64,000 nucleotides of DNA from Phycisphaerae bacterium (GTDB lineage: Bacteria > Planctomycetota > Phycisphaerae > UBA1845 > UTPLA1), in the NCBI GenBank assembly GCA_035275405.1, contig DATEMU010000003.1, positions 434,001-498,000 on the forward strand, written 5' to 3'. The position numbers were made by a program, and so were the translations under genes. The notes under the pieces were generated by a model. The model saw only the letters and a program-made list of their open reading frames with translations. It searched no databases and was not told where the DNA came from. This document shows positions 53,467-62,647 of the stretch, piece after piece; within the stretch, counting starts at the first letter, position 1; every line of letters starts with the position of its first letter.

Positions 53467-54633
53467 TTAGTGGTGCTCCCAGGCCCGCATCACATGGGGG
53501 GCGCCGTACATGTCGAACTCGACCTTCCAGCTCGCCACTTCCCACGTGGTTTCCGAAACATACCCGAGCAACCCAAAGAATAACGCGAGGAAAACGGCAA
53601 AATACCCCAACCGCATCGCCCAGCGGCGTCGCCGCGGGTGCCGCCCGGGGCTTCGTTCGATGAAGGGCCATAGGAAAAGGAGCATAAACGGCACGCCGGA
53701 GATCATGATCCCGACGATCTTTCCCATGGGCCCCGAGAAGTATTTTAGCAGTTGATAAGTGGGCAAGAAGTACCATTCTGGCTTAATGCCCTCGGGCGTC
53801 TCCAGCGGATCGGCCGGTTCGCCGATCTCCCACGGCGAAAGGACCGACAGCGTCAGTAGGACAACGAAACAGCCCATCGCCACAGACGCTTCCTTGGCCA
53901 TGTGGACCGGCCAGAAGGGGATGCCGCTCTCGGGTGGGTAGGGCTTCTCCTGCCCGACGTCTTCCAGAGTTGCAAGGTTGTGAACTCGCATCAGCACCAG
54001 ATGCAGCGTAATCAGGATGACCAGGAGCCACGGCAGCAGCGTGACATGGATAAGGAAAAACCGCGACAGCGTCTCCTGCCCGACATTGGGGGCCCCCAGC
54101 AGCACCTCGCGCAGTTGCTCGCCGACATAGGGGACCGCGCCCACGACCTCCGTCCCCACCGTCGTCGCCCAGTAGGAAAGCTGGTTCCAGGGGAGGAGAT
54201 AGCCCGTGAATCCGAAGAGCATCGTCACCAGAAAGATGACGACGCCAAGGATCCAGGTCACTTCCCGCGGTTTTTTGAACGACGCCATGAAGTAGGTGCG
54301 ACACATGTGGAACAGCACCGCCGCCATCATCAGCGTCGCACCCCAGGCGTGAAGCTGGCGAATAAGCCAGCCAAATGCCACGTCGCCGGAAATATACTGA
54401 ATCGACTCGTGCGCTTCTTTGAGCGTTGGTCGGTAGTACAACAAGAGGAGAATCCCGGTCACGAATTGATTGATGAACAGCAGCAGGGCGAGGCTGCCAA
54501 AGACGTGAAGCAGGCCGGTGTGCGGGGGCAGTCGTTTGTAGAGCTGCTTCTTGAAAAAATCGCGCAGTACAAAGAAGCGGATCCGCTCATCCAGGTACGT
54601 CTGCCATCGGCTTTGGCCTTGAGCCATTTCCAA
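53467..54633 (-). CDS. Cytochrome b (b6-type, fused with subunit IV-like part)
   Basis: 388 residues. Heme ligands are His95 and His109, and His196 and His211; the 15-residue step of the second pair matches cytochrome b6 and not mitochondrial cytochrome b. The Qo-site motif PEWYFLP is at 285-291. About eight membrane helices include GFTGYLLPWNQLSYWATTVG. It is the quinol-oxidising core of a bc-type complex. The nonaheme-Rieske gene starts directly before it (9 bases). Confidence 0.95.
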   Translation of the reverse strand: MEMAQGQSRWQTYLDERIRFFVLRDFFKKQLYKRLPPHTGLLHVFGSLALLLFINQFVTGILLLLYYRPTLKEAHESIQYISGDVAFGWLIRQLHAWGATLMMAAVLFHMCRTYFMASFKKPREVTWILGVVIFLVTMLFGFTGYLLPWNQLSYWATTVGTEVVGAVPYVGEQLREVLLGAPNVGQETLSRFFLIHVTLLPWLLVILITLHLVLMRVHNLATLEDVGQEKPYPPESGIPFWPVHMAKEASVAMGCFVVLLTLSVLSPWEIGEPADPLETPEGIKPEWYFLPTYQLLKYFSGPMGKIVGIMISGVPFMLLFLWPFIERSPGRHPRRRRWAMRLGYFAVFLALFFGLLGYVSETTWEVASWKVEFDMYGAPHVMRAWEHH

Positions 54634-54642
54634 ACCTCGCGG

Positions 54643-56595
54643 CTATCCTTGGGCGGACGGCGCGACGAACACTTCACCCGAGACTACCTGTACAGCGAAT
54701 TCCGGCAACGGCTTGGGCGGCGGGCCGGAGACGACCTGCCCGGCAACGTCGAACGTCGCCGCGTGACAGGGGCATTGAAATTGCTTGCCCTTGGAATCCC
54801 AGTGCACAATGCATCCCAAGTGCGTGCAGACCGCCGAGAACGCCTTAAACCCCTCGCTTGTGCGGATGACGGCCGCCGGCTTACCGCGAAATGAGACCTT
54901 GCGGACATCCCATACCGCCCAATCGGCCTCCTTGCCGGCGCTGACCCGCTCGGTCCCGCCGCCGCGCTTTCGCGCCGGTAGTACGTAGGCCACCGCCGGC
55001 CACAACAGGCCGATTCCCGTTATGGCCCCCATCACGCCGACCACGCCATCGAGCCACCGCCGGCGGCTCAATGCGGGGCCGTAAGGCCTGGGTGTTCCGT
55101 CGGCGTGGACCGTGACATACTGCCGCTTCAGTTGCAGGTACTTCTGATACATCAGCACGCAAAAGACCGCGCCGAAGACCCACATTCCCGCCAGGACCAT
55201 CCGTCGCTTGGTGAGGCCGGCCTCCTTCTGGCTGAGTGACGCCTCGATCTCTTTGCAAGACTGCGTGATCTTTTTGGCCCGCTCCTCGATCTCCTTGACG
55301 TTCAGCGTATGAATTGTCGCGTACAGGACCATCGTCTCAGTCTTGACGTCCTCGACTCGCAATTTCTCATCCCGCAAGAGAAGTACACCTCGCTCCAAAG
55401 CAGCCACCTTTGCGGCCGTACGGGCATACTCGAACTGGGAATCCGCCAGGAGCCGCGCCAGCGTCTGGCCGGTCTCCAGCGCCTCGCGATCGGTCTTCTC
55501 GAAGAAGATGGCGTGGGGATCGCTCTTGGCCTTGCCGTGGCAGTTGGTACAGACCGTATCCAGGCGCACCGATCCGCTCAGCCTCTTCACCGCCTCGTCA
55601 AACCGCTGTCGAGTATCGGTGGATGCCGCGCCGCGACCCTCGGGCAGCTTCTCGTACGCCTGGACGACTTGCTCGAGCGCTGGCGAGGCCTCTTCGATTT
55701 CATGGTTCGATCGGTGGCCATCCTTGCCGTGGCACCCGATGCAGCGGGCCATGACCGGGATTCGTCCATGGACGCTTGCCAGGAAGTAATCCTCGATTTG
55801 CTTATGGCACTTGCCGCAGACGTGCCCGACTTCGAGATAACCCGGTGGGGCCGCCGCGTGGTTGCCGTGGCAGGTCGCGCAGTTGGGCGAGCCCGCATCG
55901 CCTTTTTCCAGCACGTTTCGCCCGTGCACGCTTCGCTTGTATTGATCCACCACGAGCGGCGAAAGGTGATATTCCGCCATCAAATCGACGTTGGAGTGAC
56001 ACGTCCCACAGGTCTCGGGAACTTTCTGAAAGTGCGTCCGGCTCTTGGGATTGTCCGATCGCAGGACGTCGTGGACCCCATGGCAATCAATACAGACCGC
56101 GACGCGATCGTCGCCCGCTTTCAGGCGCTTGCCGTGATTGCTGATCCAATAGCTGGACAACTGGTCCGTCCGCAGCCCGTAAACGTTCATTCGAGCCACG
56201 TCCGCGTGGCAGGTGCCGCAACGTTCGGGGACTTCCTTTCGCGAGGCCTTGCCCCGGAACTCCGGGCCGTGATCGAAGGCTGCGGGCGCGGTGTTTGGAC
56301 CTCGAGGCTGCGCCGCCTGCGCCTGAAACCGGCGTAGCTCCTCGTCGTTTAAGGAGTAGCCGCGCCGTCCGCCGTGACATTCATCGCAGCGCACGGCCCC
56401 GCGGTGGACCGAACTCTCGAATTGTCCAGCCTCCTTCTTGTGGCACGTGGCGCATTCTGCGACGGTCGATTGGGCTTGAGCGGCGCCGGCCCACAGGCAG
56501 CAGCCGACGACCAAAGGTGGGAGGAAGCGTCGGACGAAAAGAGATTGGATCGGATACGTACTGGCGAAATCGTCCCTTGATCGTGCGCTGTCCAT
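54643..56595 (-). CDS. Nonaheme cytochrome c - Rieske iron-sulfur protein fusion
   Basis: 650 residues. A Sec-type signal at about 20-42 is followed by nine CXXCH motifs at 48-354 (CATCH, CDECH, CGTCH, CIDCH, CGTCH, CATCH, CGKCH, CIGCH, CTNCH). Residues 360-460 are helical, 464-484 form a transmembrane helix, and 510-540 hold a twin-arginine-like segment (LSRRRWLDGVVG) and a second helix. The Rieske domain then has CTHLGC (590-595) and CPCH (608-611), the 2Fe-2S ligands. It is coupled to cytochrome b downstream. The protein would take electrons from quinol and pass them directly to its own hemes. Confidence 0.94.
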   Translation of the reverse strand: MDSARSRDDFASTYPIQSLFVRRFLPPLVVGCCLWAGAAQAQSTVAECATCHKKEAGQFESSVHRGAVRCDECHGGRRGYSLNDEELRRFQAQAAQPRGPNTAPAAFDHGPEFRGKASRKEVPERCGTCHADVARMNVYGLRTDQLSSYWISNHGKRLKAGDDRVAVCIDCHGVHDVLRSDNPKSRTHFQKVPETCGTCHSNVDLMAEYHLSPLVVDQYKRSVHGRNVLEKGDAGSPNCATCHGNHAAAPPGYLEVGHVCGKCHKQIEDYFLASVHGRIPVMARCIGCHGKDGHRSNHEIEEASPALEQVVQAYEKLPEGRGAASTDTRQRFDEAVKRLSGSVRLDTVCTNCHGKAKSDPHAIFFEKTDREALETGQTLARLLADSQFEYARTAAKVAALERGVLLLRDEKLRVEDVKTETMVLYATIHTLNVKEIEERAKKITQSCKEIEASLSQKEAGLTKRRMVLAGMWVFGAVFCVLMYQKYLQLKRQYVTVHADGTPRPYGPALSRRRWLDGVVGVMGAITGIGLLWPAVAYVLPARKRGGGTERVSAGKEADWAVWDVRKVSFRGKPAAVIRTSEGFKAFSAVCTHLGCIVHWDSKGKQFQCPCHAATFDVAGQVVSGPPPKPLPEFAVQVVSGEVFVAPSAQG

Positions 56596-56675
56596 GATCC
56601 TGAAAGGCCATCCTACGCGATCGCGGGGCGCCTTGCAGCGCGACAGGTTAACATTGTTCGGTCGCTGGCAAAACA

Positions 56676-56725
56676 GAACGGTCCTTGGATGCGACTCGCC
56701 AACCGCGCAGTGCCAAGGACCGTTC
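56676..56725 (-). terminator. Hairpin between nonaheme gene and nonaheme-Rieske gene
   Basis: 13-bp inverted repeat (gaacggtccttgg and ccaaggaccgttc) with a 24-nt loop, followed on the minus strand by TGTTTTG. It probably ends the upstream transcript. Confidence 0.55.
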
Positions 56726-56780
56726 CAACAACGATGGTCGATGAGATGTCGTCGAAATCTTCGACTCCTTCACCCCCGAA

Positions 56781-58259
56781 TCAGGGAACATCGGGGGCGT
56801 TTTCTGCATACTCCAGGGCCTGGATCAGCGCTTCGCGAACGTAATCCGGGTTGTGGGCGCCGTTCCCGCCGCCGTCCTTGAAGTAGTAGTAGATGTACCG
56901 GGCTTTCTTGATGTCGTCGGGGATCATCATCTGCCCGGTGGCGTCATTCTTTGGACCGCACTCACTCGTGAACTCCCAACAGTGAGTGATCGTCATACAG
57001 CCAGTCGGCGGAGCGAGCCCCATGCACCACGTGACTTGTGCCGGCTTGGCCGACCAGGCATCCAAGGCCTCAAGAAGCTGCTCATTGCGGAATTCCAGCT
57101 CCACCTCAAGGTTTGCCAGCTTGGCCTCCGCAATCTCCACCGATCCGTGGCAATCGACACAGCCCAGGAAATTCACGCTGAACTTGTGGCCGGAGATAGC
57201 GGGCGACACGCCCTCCATAAACGGCCGCCTCGCCACGTGGCAGGTCGAACATTGCTCAGGCGCGTTCAAGTGAACCGACGCCCGCGTGGCGACGATGGGA
57301 GTCTGATTGCTCGCCGGCAGCGGCATTTCGCCGAAGAACACGTTAACCTGGTCGCTCGGGTGCGGCTCGCGCGACGAGTCCGTCCAGACACGATCGCGGG
57401 TGTGGTGGCACTGCCCGCAGAGGTTGAAACGTTCCGGATTCTGGGCCTCGGTCAGGTCCGTCGTCGGCGTGGTGAATTTGATCTGGGCATAGCGAAGCTG
57501 GTAGTCGCGACCGTCTTCCGGCGCCGCGGCATTGTTGGTCTTCGCATGAGGATTGTGGCAGATCGCGCACTCGATCGCCGCCATCTGGTTGCCGGTCAGA
57601 CCCTGAAGGGCATTATCGGCGACCGTTTCGCCTTTGATGATCGCACGGTAGAAATAGTCGCCCGAATGGCACTTGCCGCAACTATTCAGCGACGTTCCCG
57701 CCGCGAACCGCGGGACCAATTCCGGTTCTACTTCGGCGTGTTTGGACATCGCCCAATCTTCATAATTCGGCTGATGCTCCCCCGTATGGCACTTGCCGCA
57801 AACGGCGGACGAGATGTTGACCTTGGGTCGCAAGGCGACCTCAGATGCGTTGTTGGCGTGATTGCCCGCGGGCCCGTGGCAGCTTTCGCACTGTACCCCT
57901 GCCAGGGAGTTCGTCAGCTCGCGACTTTGAAAGCCGCCTTCGTCACCGAAACCGACCGTGTGGCACCGCAGGCAGTCAGGGTTCGTTCCCTGTCCAACTT
58001 CCTCCAACGCCACCAAGGCATTGGCGTGCAGCGTTTGCGCCCAATCATTGTGGATGTTCAGGTGGCATTGGCTGCACCGTGCGGCGCCGACGTACTTGCC
58101 AGTCAGGCCGCTGTCTCCCGGCCCTGCTGGAGGGGGAGGGGGGGGCGGCGGCATGTTGGGATCCGCCGGACACGCCGTGCCCGCCAGGCACGCCATGAGG
58201 GTCAGGACCAGGCTGGTGCCGATCGTCGTTTGAAGCCAACCTCGATGTTGCAGGGTCAT
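56781..58259 (-). CDS. Nonaheme c-type cytochrome (c554/NrfA-like superfamily)
   Basis: 492 residues. A signal with lipobox-like TACP is followed by a proline run (PPPPPPPP) and nine CXXCH motifs: CSQCH, CLRCH, CESCH, CGKCH, CGKCH, CAICH, CGQCH, CSTCH and CVDCH. The YVGAARCSQCHLNIHNDWAQ entry and CESCHGPAGNH are typical of cytochrome c554-like multihemes. The C-terminus has helices and ends DYVREALIQALEYAENAPDV. The terminal helix is cytochrome-like. Function is unassigned. Confidence 0.92.
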   Translation of the reverse strand: MTLQHRGWLQTTIGTSLVLTLMACLAGTACPADPNMPPPPPPPPAGPGDSGLTGKYVGAARCSQCHLNIHNDWAQTLHANALVALEEVGQGTNPDCLRCHTVGFGDEGGFQSRELTNSLAGVQCESCHGPAGNHANNASEVALRPKVNISSAVCGKCHTGEHQPNYEDWAMSKHAEVEPELVPRFAAGTSLNSCGKCHSGDYFYRAIIKGETVADNALQGLTGNQMAAIECAICHNPHAKTNNAAAPEDGRDYQLRYAQIKFTTPTTDLTEAQNPERFNLCGQCHHTRDRVWTDSSREPHPSDQVNVFFGEMPLPASNQTPIVATRASVHLNAPEQCSTCHVARRPFMEGVSPAISGHKFSVNFLGCVDCHGSVEIAEAKLANLEVELEFRNEQLLEALDAWSAKPAQVTWCMGLAPPTGCMTITHCWEFTSECGPKNDATGQMMIPDDIKKARYIYYYFKDGGGNGAHNPDYVREALIQALEYAENAPDVP

Positions 58260-58678
58260 TAATTATCCTCCGACTTAGGAGCCCGCGTTTCGCCGTAACA
58301 GTATCCGGGTGAATCCACAATAGCTACAAAGATTTCCCTTATCTGAGAGGGCCTTTTAGAGACCCCCCGGGTCACTCCAATCCAGCCCCCATTAGCCAGT
58401 CCACGACGACTTTTCCGGCCTGGCACCCGGGGATATGGCAATTCCTATGCCAGGCGATAGGCACCGCGACACCCGCGCCTGTCCTCCGCAAATGTGTGGA
58501 AAATCGACGTAAATTGAATGCTAGTATTCGGAATTGCGGAATTTTCCGACCTACTGTGGATTCTTCCACACCCCCCCCTCTAACGGCGCGGTTTGACCAA
58601 AGATCGCTTTTCGTCGCCCTTTCGATTGCCCGGTACAGGAAATGCAAGGGGCAGATTGTCGCCCGGTCGAAGGCAGCT
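58260..58678. other. Divergent promoter region
   Basis: 419 bases between the starts of two divergent cytochrome genes. No RNA gene or repeat is seen. An in-frame extension of the plus-strand gene starts at 58496, but it has no signal peptide or ribosome-binding site. Confidence 0.5.
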
Positions 58679-60595
58679 ATGATGCCAGCCAACATGCTTC
58701 GTCGAGGCGGAAGTCGCGCAGGGGGAAGGACGGCGCTGTCGCACTTTCGCGCAGCCCGGCTCTTTGCTGTGGCCCTCGTCCTTGCGATCACCTCTGCCGC
58801 CCGCGGAGACGACCCGGACAATTGCCTTCTCTGTCACCAATATCGTGGGCTGTCACGCCTCGATGAATCTACCGGCCGGGCGCATCTTTTCTTTGTCGAC
58901 CCCCAGTATTCGATCAGTCATCGCGGCCCGCACGCGCGCCTCGCCTGCACGGCCTGTCACGAGCGGGAGGAAGTCTCGGTCGTCCCGCACAAACCGGTGA
59001 CGCGCGTTGACTGCGCGCGCCAATGCCACCTCGGAAGCCCGACCGGCATCGAGCGCCGCTTCAGCCATGACAATATCCCGCCCGTCCTCACCAACAGCGC
59101 GCACTCTCTGGACTTGCTCAAAAAGCTGACGTTCAGTCAGGGCCCGCTGCTGGAACCAGAGCAGTCGGCCTGTCTGTATTGCCACGACGAGCCGCTGTTT
59201 CGCGATCCGGCGGCGGCCATCCCGCGTTTTCGGGATTTTGCCGGCCGCGTGTTCGAGCGCTGCGACACCTGCCATGCCGACAAGATTGCCGCCGACATCG
59301 AATACTACGTCCAGCACATCGCCTCCCGTTTCCAACCCGCGCGCTCCACGATGGAGCTGTCGCAGGTCTGTGCCGTCTGCCATAGCGACCCCGCAGTGCT
59401 CGCCGAGTTTAAATTGCACAACTCGGTAGCCAGTTATGTCCGCAGTTTTCACGGCAAGGCCGCGCTTTTGGGCGATCCATCAACGGCGGATTGCTTGTCC
59501 TGCCATGTCCGTGCCGGCCAGAATGCGCATCAGATGCTGGCGCCCGACCACCCCGACTCGGCCGTGAACGCGGCTCATATCGCGAATTCCTGCCGCAGTA
59601 CCCTATGTCACCCCGGCTCAGATCCCAAGATCGCCGAGACGGCCGTCCATCTCGACCTTCCAACCGCACAAGGCACGCTCGAATATGCACTGGCCCTCAC
59701 GTTTGTTGTCCTGACGGTGCTGACCTTTGGCCCGTCGTGCCTCCTCGTACTACTTGATCTTTTTCAAGTCGTCGTAGGGCGGGCGGTACACGGCGAAGCC
59801 CGGCTCCATTACCTCGCCCGGCGCGTCCTGCTCGATCCCCGAGGCAAGCAGCGGCTCACGCGCCTGTCCGTCAGCCAGCGTGTGCAACACTGGGTACTGA
59901 CGCTGCTCTTTGTGACGCTGGTCCTCACCGGATTCCCCATGAAGTTTGCCGACCAGGCGTGGGCAGGCATCGTGGTTCGCTTTTTCGGCGGGCTCGGCGT
60001 GGCCCGCGTGATCCATCATTGGTCCGGGATTGCCCTTGTCGTCGGATTCATGGCCCACCTCTTCGTCGCCCTTGCATCGTTTGTCCGCAGCGCCAAGGAG
60101 TTCGGGGGGCCAAACGGTGGCGCCGATTACAAGCGCGCCTGGCTCTCTCTGCCGATGTGGATTTCCCCGGACGACGTGCGCAAGACGTTTCAGCTCCTGG
60201 GCTATATGCTCTTCCTTCGCAAGGATCGGCCGAACTTCGGCCGTTTCAGCCCGGCGGAGAAGTTTGAATACCTCGGAGTCTTCTGGGGCACGATGCTCCT
60301 GGGCATCACCGGCCTTCTCCTCTGGGGAGAGCAGATCAGCTCCCATTTCCTCTCCGGACGAGCGTTCAATCTGGCCACCATTGCCCACACGTACGAGGCC
60401 TTCCTGGCCGTTATTCACGTCGGGATTCTGCACATTTACAACGTGATTTTCGCACCCAAGGTGTTCCCCCTCTCCACGGCCACACTGGACGGCCGAACAC
60501 CGATGGCCAAGCTTGTCGAGGAGCACGGCGAGTTGATCGAAGATGCCGCCCGCGACCTGGGCATCCCGGATGAAAGCGAGGACTCCCATGAGTGA
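58679..60595 (+). CDS. Octaheme cytochrome c - cytochrome b561-like membrane fusion
   Basis: 638 residues from the ATG at 58679, with AAGG upstream. A signal peptide (RLFAVALVLAITSAARG) is followed by eight heme motifs: six CXXCH, one CARQCH (CX3CH) and one CRSTLCH (CX4CH). From about 330 the chain is polytopic: LSVSQRVQHWVLTLLFVTLV, VIHHWSGIALVVGFMAHLF and ATIAHTYEAFLAVIHVGILH supply His pairs for b hemes, as in thiosulfate reductase/formate dehydrogenase-type cytochrome b. It fits a quinone/quinol-linked electron gate between membrane and periplasm. Confidence 0.9.
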   Translation: MMPANMLRRGGSRAGGRTALSHFRAARLFAVALVLAITSAARGDDPDNCLLCHQYRGLSRLDESTGRAHLFFVDPQYSISHRGPHARLACTACHEREEVSVVPHKPVTRVDCARQCHLGSPTGIERRFSHDNIPPVLTNSAHSLDLLKKLTFSQGPLLEPEQSACLYCHDEPLFRDPAAAIPRFRDFAGRVFERCDTCHADKIAADIEYYVQHIASRFQPARSTMELSQVCAVCHSDPAVLAEFKLHNSVASYVRSFHGKAALLGDPSTADCLSCHVRAGQNAHQMLAPDHPDSAVNAAHIANSCRSTLCHPGSDPKIAETAVHLDLPTAQGTLEYALALTFVVLTVLTFGPSCLLVLLDLFQVVVGRAVHGEARLHYLARRVLLDPRGKQRLTRLSVSQRVQHWVLTLLFVTLVLTGFPMKFADQAWAGIVVRFFGGLGVARVIHHWSGIALVVGFMAHLFVALASFVRSAKEFGGPNGGADYKRAWLSLPMWISPDDVRKTFQLLGYMLFLRKDRPNFGRFSPAEKFEYLGVFWGTMLLGITGLLLWGEQISSHFLSGRAFNLATIAHTYEAFLAVIHVGILHIYNVIFAPKVFPLSTATLDGRTPMAKLVEEHGELIEDAARDLGIPDESEDSHE

Positions 60596-61718
60596 TGCTC
60601 CCCGCCGTTCGGTTCTTCGCCCGGGCCGCGCCCCCTGGAAGGCGGTCGTCGCGTTTGTACGCACGGTTCACCGCCTGCGGATCATGTCGCGACTCTACGC
60701 CGCAGCTTTGATCGCCGTTATCGTCTGGGTGACTTGGCTTTCCCTGCGCTATCTTCTCAGCTCGCTCGCCGTGGACCAGCCACCGGCCCAGATCGTCGCC
60801 CTGCCCACCCGACTGGATCGTGCCGCCCTCGGCGCCGGTCGCTCCGCCTTTGCCGCCCTCGATGCCGCCGAACATCCGCGCTCGCCGCTCGCGCATTATC
60901 ACCGGCTCGATAGCTGGCCTCGCCCCGATTCCTTTAACGACTGCGCCCGCGCCGGCTGCCACAATCCCCTGCCGCACTCCAAGAAAAAGGAAGTCCGCGC
61001 CTTTCTGAATATGCATGCCACCAGCATCCATTGCGGCGTCTGTCACTTTAAACAGGAGGATCGCCCGCTTTCGCTGGCGTGGTATGACTTGGACAACGGC
61101 GAGACCCGCGAGCCGCCGTCTATCCTGCGGGCGTATGAAATGTTGACCGGTCCGGACGCATCGACGCGATGGAAAAAGGCGGGCCGCGAGGAACAGGCAC
61201 GGCTCGTGGCCCTTTTGCGCAGCGCCTCACGCGAGGCCGGCGGGGCCCGTGATCTCGACGAACTCGCCAATCATTTCGAGGCTTATCGGCTGGACAGCCC
61301 GGGCTTCGAGCGGTTGCTGGCGGACGCCCCCGATCTCCTGCCGCGGCACTTCCGCGGCGAATACGGCGCCAAGCTCGCCGTCGTCGATGGCAACGGCCGC
61401 ACCCTTCGCGGCCATCCCAACACGGAGTCAGCCGTGCGGCAGTGGCTCACCCGCAACGACGCTGTCAGCGAGGCGGAGCGAAAATCGCTGCTCGGGGATG
61501 TCCACCCGCTTAAGCGCGAGACCGCCCTGACCTGCACGGACTGCCACACCGCCGCGGGCGGTCTCGTTGATTTCGCCAAGGCCGGCTACCCCCCCGCACG
61601 ACTGGAACAACTGGTATCCCCGATCGTCTTCCGCATGATCGAACACATCAATGCCGGGCGGCCCTTCAATCTCCCCGCCGTTCTCGGCGGGCAGCCCCTT
61701 CCTGCCCAACCCCAATAA
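60588..61718 (+). CDS. Membrane-anchored triheme cytochrome c
   Basis: 376 residues from the ATG at 60588, overlapping the previous stop by 8 bp. One transmembrane helix (LYAAALIAVIVWVTWLSLRY) near residue 45 anchors a periplasmic part with three heme motifs: CARAGCH (CX4CH), CGVCH and CTDCH. The segment NMHATSIHCGVCHF and LKRETALTCTDCHTA surround the canonical sites. Probably the partner of the octaheme-b fusion upstream. Confidence 0.85.
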   Translation: MSDAPRRSVLRPGRAPWKAVVAFVRTVHRLRIMSRLYAAALIAVIVWVTWLSLRYLLSSLAVDQPPAQIVALPTRLDRAALGAGRSAFAALDAAEHPRSPLAHYHRLDSWPRPDSFNDCARAGCHNPLPHSKKKEVRAFLNMHATSIHCGVCHFKQEDRPLSLAWYDLDNGETREPPSILRAYEMLTGPDASTRWKKAGREEQARLVALLRSASREAGGARDLDELANHFEAYRLDSPGFERLLADAPDLLPRHFRGEYGAKLAVVDGNGRTLRGHPNTESAVRQWLTRNDAVSEAERKSLLGDVHPLKRETALTCTDCHTAAGGLVDFAKAGYPPARLEQLVSPIVFRMIEHINAGRPFNLPAVLGGQPLPAQPQ

Positions 61719-61842
61719 GTCCGCTGCGTCCTCAAAAGCTCAGACTCAACTCTGGCACGCAATTTGCTTGGATACTCCGGGTGCGCTGAGGAATGGAAGT
61801 CGGCTGGACCTATAACCAATCGAAAGCAATAGGAGAGGGGAA

Positions 61843-62589
61843 ATGAGATCTGCTTCAACACGATTCGGGTTTTCGGATCGGCTTGTGCTTCACATAGCGG
61901 TAGCCATTGTGGCCACGGTGGGGTTCTTCAGCCTCGCCGGCGGGTCCTGCGGCGGAAACCCGGTCACCGACCCCAACGATCCTAATTACGTGGGCGCGCC
62001 GGGCTCCAACCCCGACGGGAACACGGGCGGAAACGTCGACGGCGAAAAACCGCCGCTCAACGCCAACGATCACATCCTTGGCGACGTCAACGCCCCCGTC
62101 ACCGTCATCGAGTATGCCGATTTCCAATGCCCCTTCTGCGGCACCTTCGCCCGTACCGAGTTCGACACCATCAAGGCGAACTACATCGACACCGGGCGGG
62201 TGCGCTGGGTCTTCCGGCATTTTCCATTGCGCAATATTCACGACCGCGCCGAGCCTTCCGCCCGCGCCTCGGAATGCGCCGCCGACCAGGGGAGCTTTTA
62301 TCCTTACCTGGAGTTGACCTTCGCCACGGTCAACGGCAGCAACGCGGCCATCCTCACCGATAGCCAACTGCAACAGCACGCCGCGACGCTCGGCCTCGAC
62401 ACCACGCAGTTCAACGCCTGCTTTCCGCCGGGCGACAGCAAGGCCGCCCGTGTCCAGCAGGATTTCGACTCCGGCGTCGCCCTCGGCCTTACCGGCACGC
62501 CGACTTTTTTCGTGGAAAACGAGCGTTTTACAGGCTTCCAGACGGCAGCACAGTTAAGCGCCGTGATTGAGCGACATCTCAATAACTAG
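61843..62589 (+). CDS. DsbA-like thiol oxidoreductase lipoprotein
   Basis: 248 residues, with AGGAG upstream. The signal ends at a lipobox-like LAGGSC. A Gly/Asn/Pro-rich linker (about 37-75) leads to a thioredoxin-fold DsbA domain: VIEYADFQCPFCGTFARTEF with the CPFC active site, and the cis-Pro loop GLTGTPTFFVENERFTG. It could assist disulfide and heme-cysteine chemistry in the periplasm next to so many cytochromes. Confidence 0.93.
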   Translation: MRSASTRFGFSDRLVLHIAVAIVATVGFFSLAGGSCGGNPVTDPNDPNYVGAPGSNPDGNTGGNVDGEKPPLNANDHILGDVNAPVTVIEYADFQCPFCGTFARTEFDTIKANYIDTGRVRWVFRHFPLRNIHDRAEPSARASECAADQGSFYPYLELTFATVNGSNAAILTDSQLQQHAATLGLDTTQFNACFPPGDSKAARVQQDFDSGVALGLTGTPTFFVENERFTGFQTAAQLSAVIERHLNN

Positions 62590-62647
62590 TGACGAATGGA
62601 GATCTCGGGGCCCACGCCAGCGTCGTGCGGTTTTGGAGGGGTCGAAG

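Noticed and set aside
51799..53583. 594-residue plus-strand frame antisense to the heptaheme cytochrome
   Set aside because: The minus strand encodes seven CXXCH motifs, so this is a shadow frame.
56853..58262. 469-residue plus-strand frame antisense to the nonaheme gene
   Set aside because: The minus strand carries nine CXXCH motifs and a signal. The plus frame has no recognisable feature.
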